Source: an uncultured Bacteroidia bacterium | GTDB taxonomy: Bacteria; Bacteroidota; Bacteroidia; Bacteroidales; UBA932 | NCBI GenBank assembly: GCA_902789245.1 | Contig: CADAND010000001.1 | Span: forward strand, 186,001 to 250,000 | Length of the DNA stretch: 64,000 nucleotides | Reading direction: 5' to 3' | Position numbers and translations under genes: made by a program | In this document: piece by piece, positions 63,063-64,000 of the stretch | How positions within the stretch are numbered: position 1 is the first letter of the stretch | Layout: every line of letters starts with the position of its first letter | Notes under the pieces: model-generated | Databases searched by the model: none | The model's input: only the letters and a program-made list of their open reading frames with translations | What the model was told of the DNA's origin: nothing

Positions 63063-64000
63063 TTAGAGCAGAGCGGAGAGGCAGCGGCGGAGAGAGTCGG
63101 TCCAGTAGGGGATCGAGAGGCCGAAGGTCTCCTTGATCTTCGTCTTGTCGAGGACCGAGTAGGCCGGGCGGCGCACCGGGCTGGGGAACTCGGAGGAGTG
63201 GCACGGCTGGATGTCGCAGGCGGCATTCCCAGCCATCTTCGCGATCACCTTCGTGAAATCATACCAGCTGCAAACCCCCTCATTACTAAAATGATAGATG
63301 CCGCTTGTCCCGTCATCCCCGACCTGATCGGGGATCTCATGCCTGACGGACAATTCCGCGCGCGGGCGTTGTGGAGCCGAACCCTGGACCCCAGGCGCGC
63401 AGGCCTTCAGAATGGTGACGATAGCGTTTGCCAAATCGCCGGCGTAAGTCGGCGTGCCGGTCTGGTCGAAGACCACCTTCAACTGCGGACGCGTGGCCGT
63501 GAGATTCAACATCGTCCGGACAAAATTCTTCCCGAACTCACTGTACAGCCACGCCGTCCGGATGATCACATGCTTGCAGCCCGAAGCAATAATCTTCTGC
63601 TCGCCGTGCAACTTCGTCAGCCCGTAAACCCCGGTCGGCGTCCCGGTCTGATCCTCACGGCAAGGTGTATTGTACGGCTCCGTGCCGAACACATAATCCG
63701 TACTGATATGCACCAGCAGCCCGCCGACCTCCTTCATGGACTTCGCCAAATTCTCAGGCGCGGTGGCATTCAACCTCTCCACCAGATCAAACCTCTCCGG
63801 ATCCTCCGCCCCATCCACATTCGTCCAGGCCGCACAATTGACGATTGCACCAATCTGACGCTCCCGCACGATCGCCCGGATCGCCTCCAAATCGGTGATA
63901 TCCAGGCGGGTAGTCGAAGTGTCAACCCCCTCGCCGCCGAGCTTCTTCAGCATCGCAATAGACTCCTCGGAGGCCTCGACAACATCTGTGAAGACGAACG
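63063..64000 (-). CDS. rfbD: dTDP-4-dehydrorhamnose reductase, 5' end beyond the window
   Basis: Partial: 312 codons are inside the window and the frame stays open to base 64000 (FVFTDVVEASEES upstream of the first internal Met), so the N-terminus with the NAD(P)-binding GxxGxxG is cut off by the window edge. Visible SDR features are DITDLEAIRAIVRE, NCAAWTNVDGAEDP, HISTDYVFG, the YGLTKLHGE catalytic Tyr and Lys, and FDQTGTPTYAGDLA. It makes dTDP-L-rhamnose for surface polysaccharide. An in-frame insert of about 30 residues between VTIL and GIYHFSNEG contains the dispersed palindrome. Confidence 0.9.
   Translation of the reverse strand, partial: FVFTDVVEASEESIAMLKKLGGEGVDTSTTRLDITDLEAIRAIVRERQIGAIVNCAAWTNVDGAEDPERFDLVERLNATAPENLAKSMKEVGGLLVHISTDYVFGTEPYNTPCREDQTGTPTGVYGLTKLHGEQKIIASGCKHVIIRTAWLYSEFGKNFVRTMLNLTATRPQLKVVFDQTGTPTYAGDLANAIVTILKACAPGVQGSAPQRPRAELSVRHEIPDQVGDDGTSGIYHFSNEGVCSWYDFTKVIAKMAGNAACDIQPCHSSEFPSPVRRPAYSVLDKTKIKETFGLSIPYWTDSLRRCLSALL
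63312..63338. repeat. 27-bp GTCAT...ATCTC palindrome, copy 7, inside rfbD
   Basis: Arms ATCCCCGA and TCGGGGAT, covarying with the other copies. It is read in frame on the minus strand as HEIPDQVGDDG within RfbD. Confidence 0.8.

Overview
The window looks like a chromosomal segment of a GC-rich member of the Bacteroidales (phylum Bacteroidota). The evidence is: recurrent -7 promoter boxes of the form TAnnTTTGC instead of sigma70-type boxes; almost no Shine-Dalgarno sequences except a strong one at rpsU; and lineage-typical genes (DUF4293 protein, LytTR regulator with a membrane domain, SPOR lipoprotein, beta-barrel protein with a carboxypeptidase-regulatory domain, PASTA protein, HU, a tiny basic ribosome-type protein and rng in a row). 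I cannot name a species. No rRNA, tRNA, CRISPR or prophage was found.

Layout. 1-8.1 kb: CoA transferase, mazG, GNAT-like protein, prfA, fabF, then a LytTR / DUF4293 / nucleoside phosphorylase operon. 8.1-14.8 kb: secreted alpha/beta hydrolase and Clp-N protein, gyrA with a TPR protein, CapA-like protein. 14.8-21.3 kb: operon of SPOR lipoprotein, degenerate M28-TonB fusion, leuS and two tandem yitT genes. 21.4-26.4 kb: AraC regulator, RluA synthase, repeat-filled gap, dnaK, second repeat-filled gap. 26.4-34.7 kb: nitroreductase, AAA ATPase-sirtuin pair, rpsU, rplU-rpmA, serS-ruvC and a large outer-membrane protein. 34.8-38.9 kb: LysE / PASTA / RluD / lnt operon. 38.9-42.7 kb: a REP-associated tyrosine transposase (RAYT) between 51-bp-period palindrome arrays, then ung and the coaD operon, closed by an inverted copy of the array. 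42.7-51.5 kb: lon, HU, small basic protein, rng, S4 protein, Zn peptidase, rubrerythrin, DJ-1 protein, barrel protein, lipoprotein. 51.5-64 kb: frameshifted manA, metY, a 0.95-kb non-coding block, tyrS-rbfA-lolE, tpiA, lipoprotein and M6 protease, rplY-pth, H1-like protein, rfbD (cut by the window end).

Most genes are housekeeping. The unusual content is a dense load of palindromic repeats of several unrelated families: the RAYT-linked 51-bp arrays; six copies of a 111-bp inverted-dimer element with a TATACTCCCCC / GGGGGAGTATA core; seven copies of a 27-30 bp GTCAT...ATCTC palindrome whose arms covary, three of them touching a stop codon and two lying in frame inside manA and rfbD; and hairpin families near 23.4, 26.3 and 54.5 kb. 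A 425-bp block (54591-55015) with nested inverted CCGCC...GGCGG repeats has no convincing gene and looks like a structured DNA or RNA element. The RAYT with its arrays, and the 111-bp elements, are the best candidates for an undescribed system here. Many genes are transcribed divergently from short shared regions, in two cases with overlapping or abutting -7 boxes.
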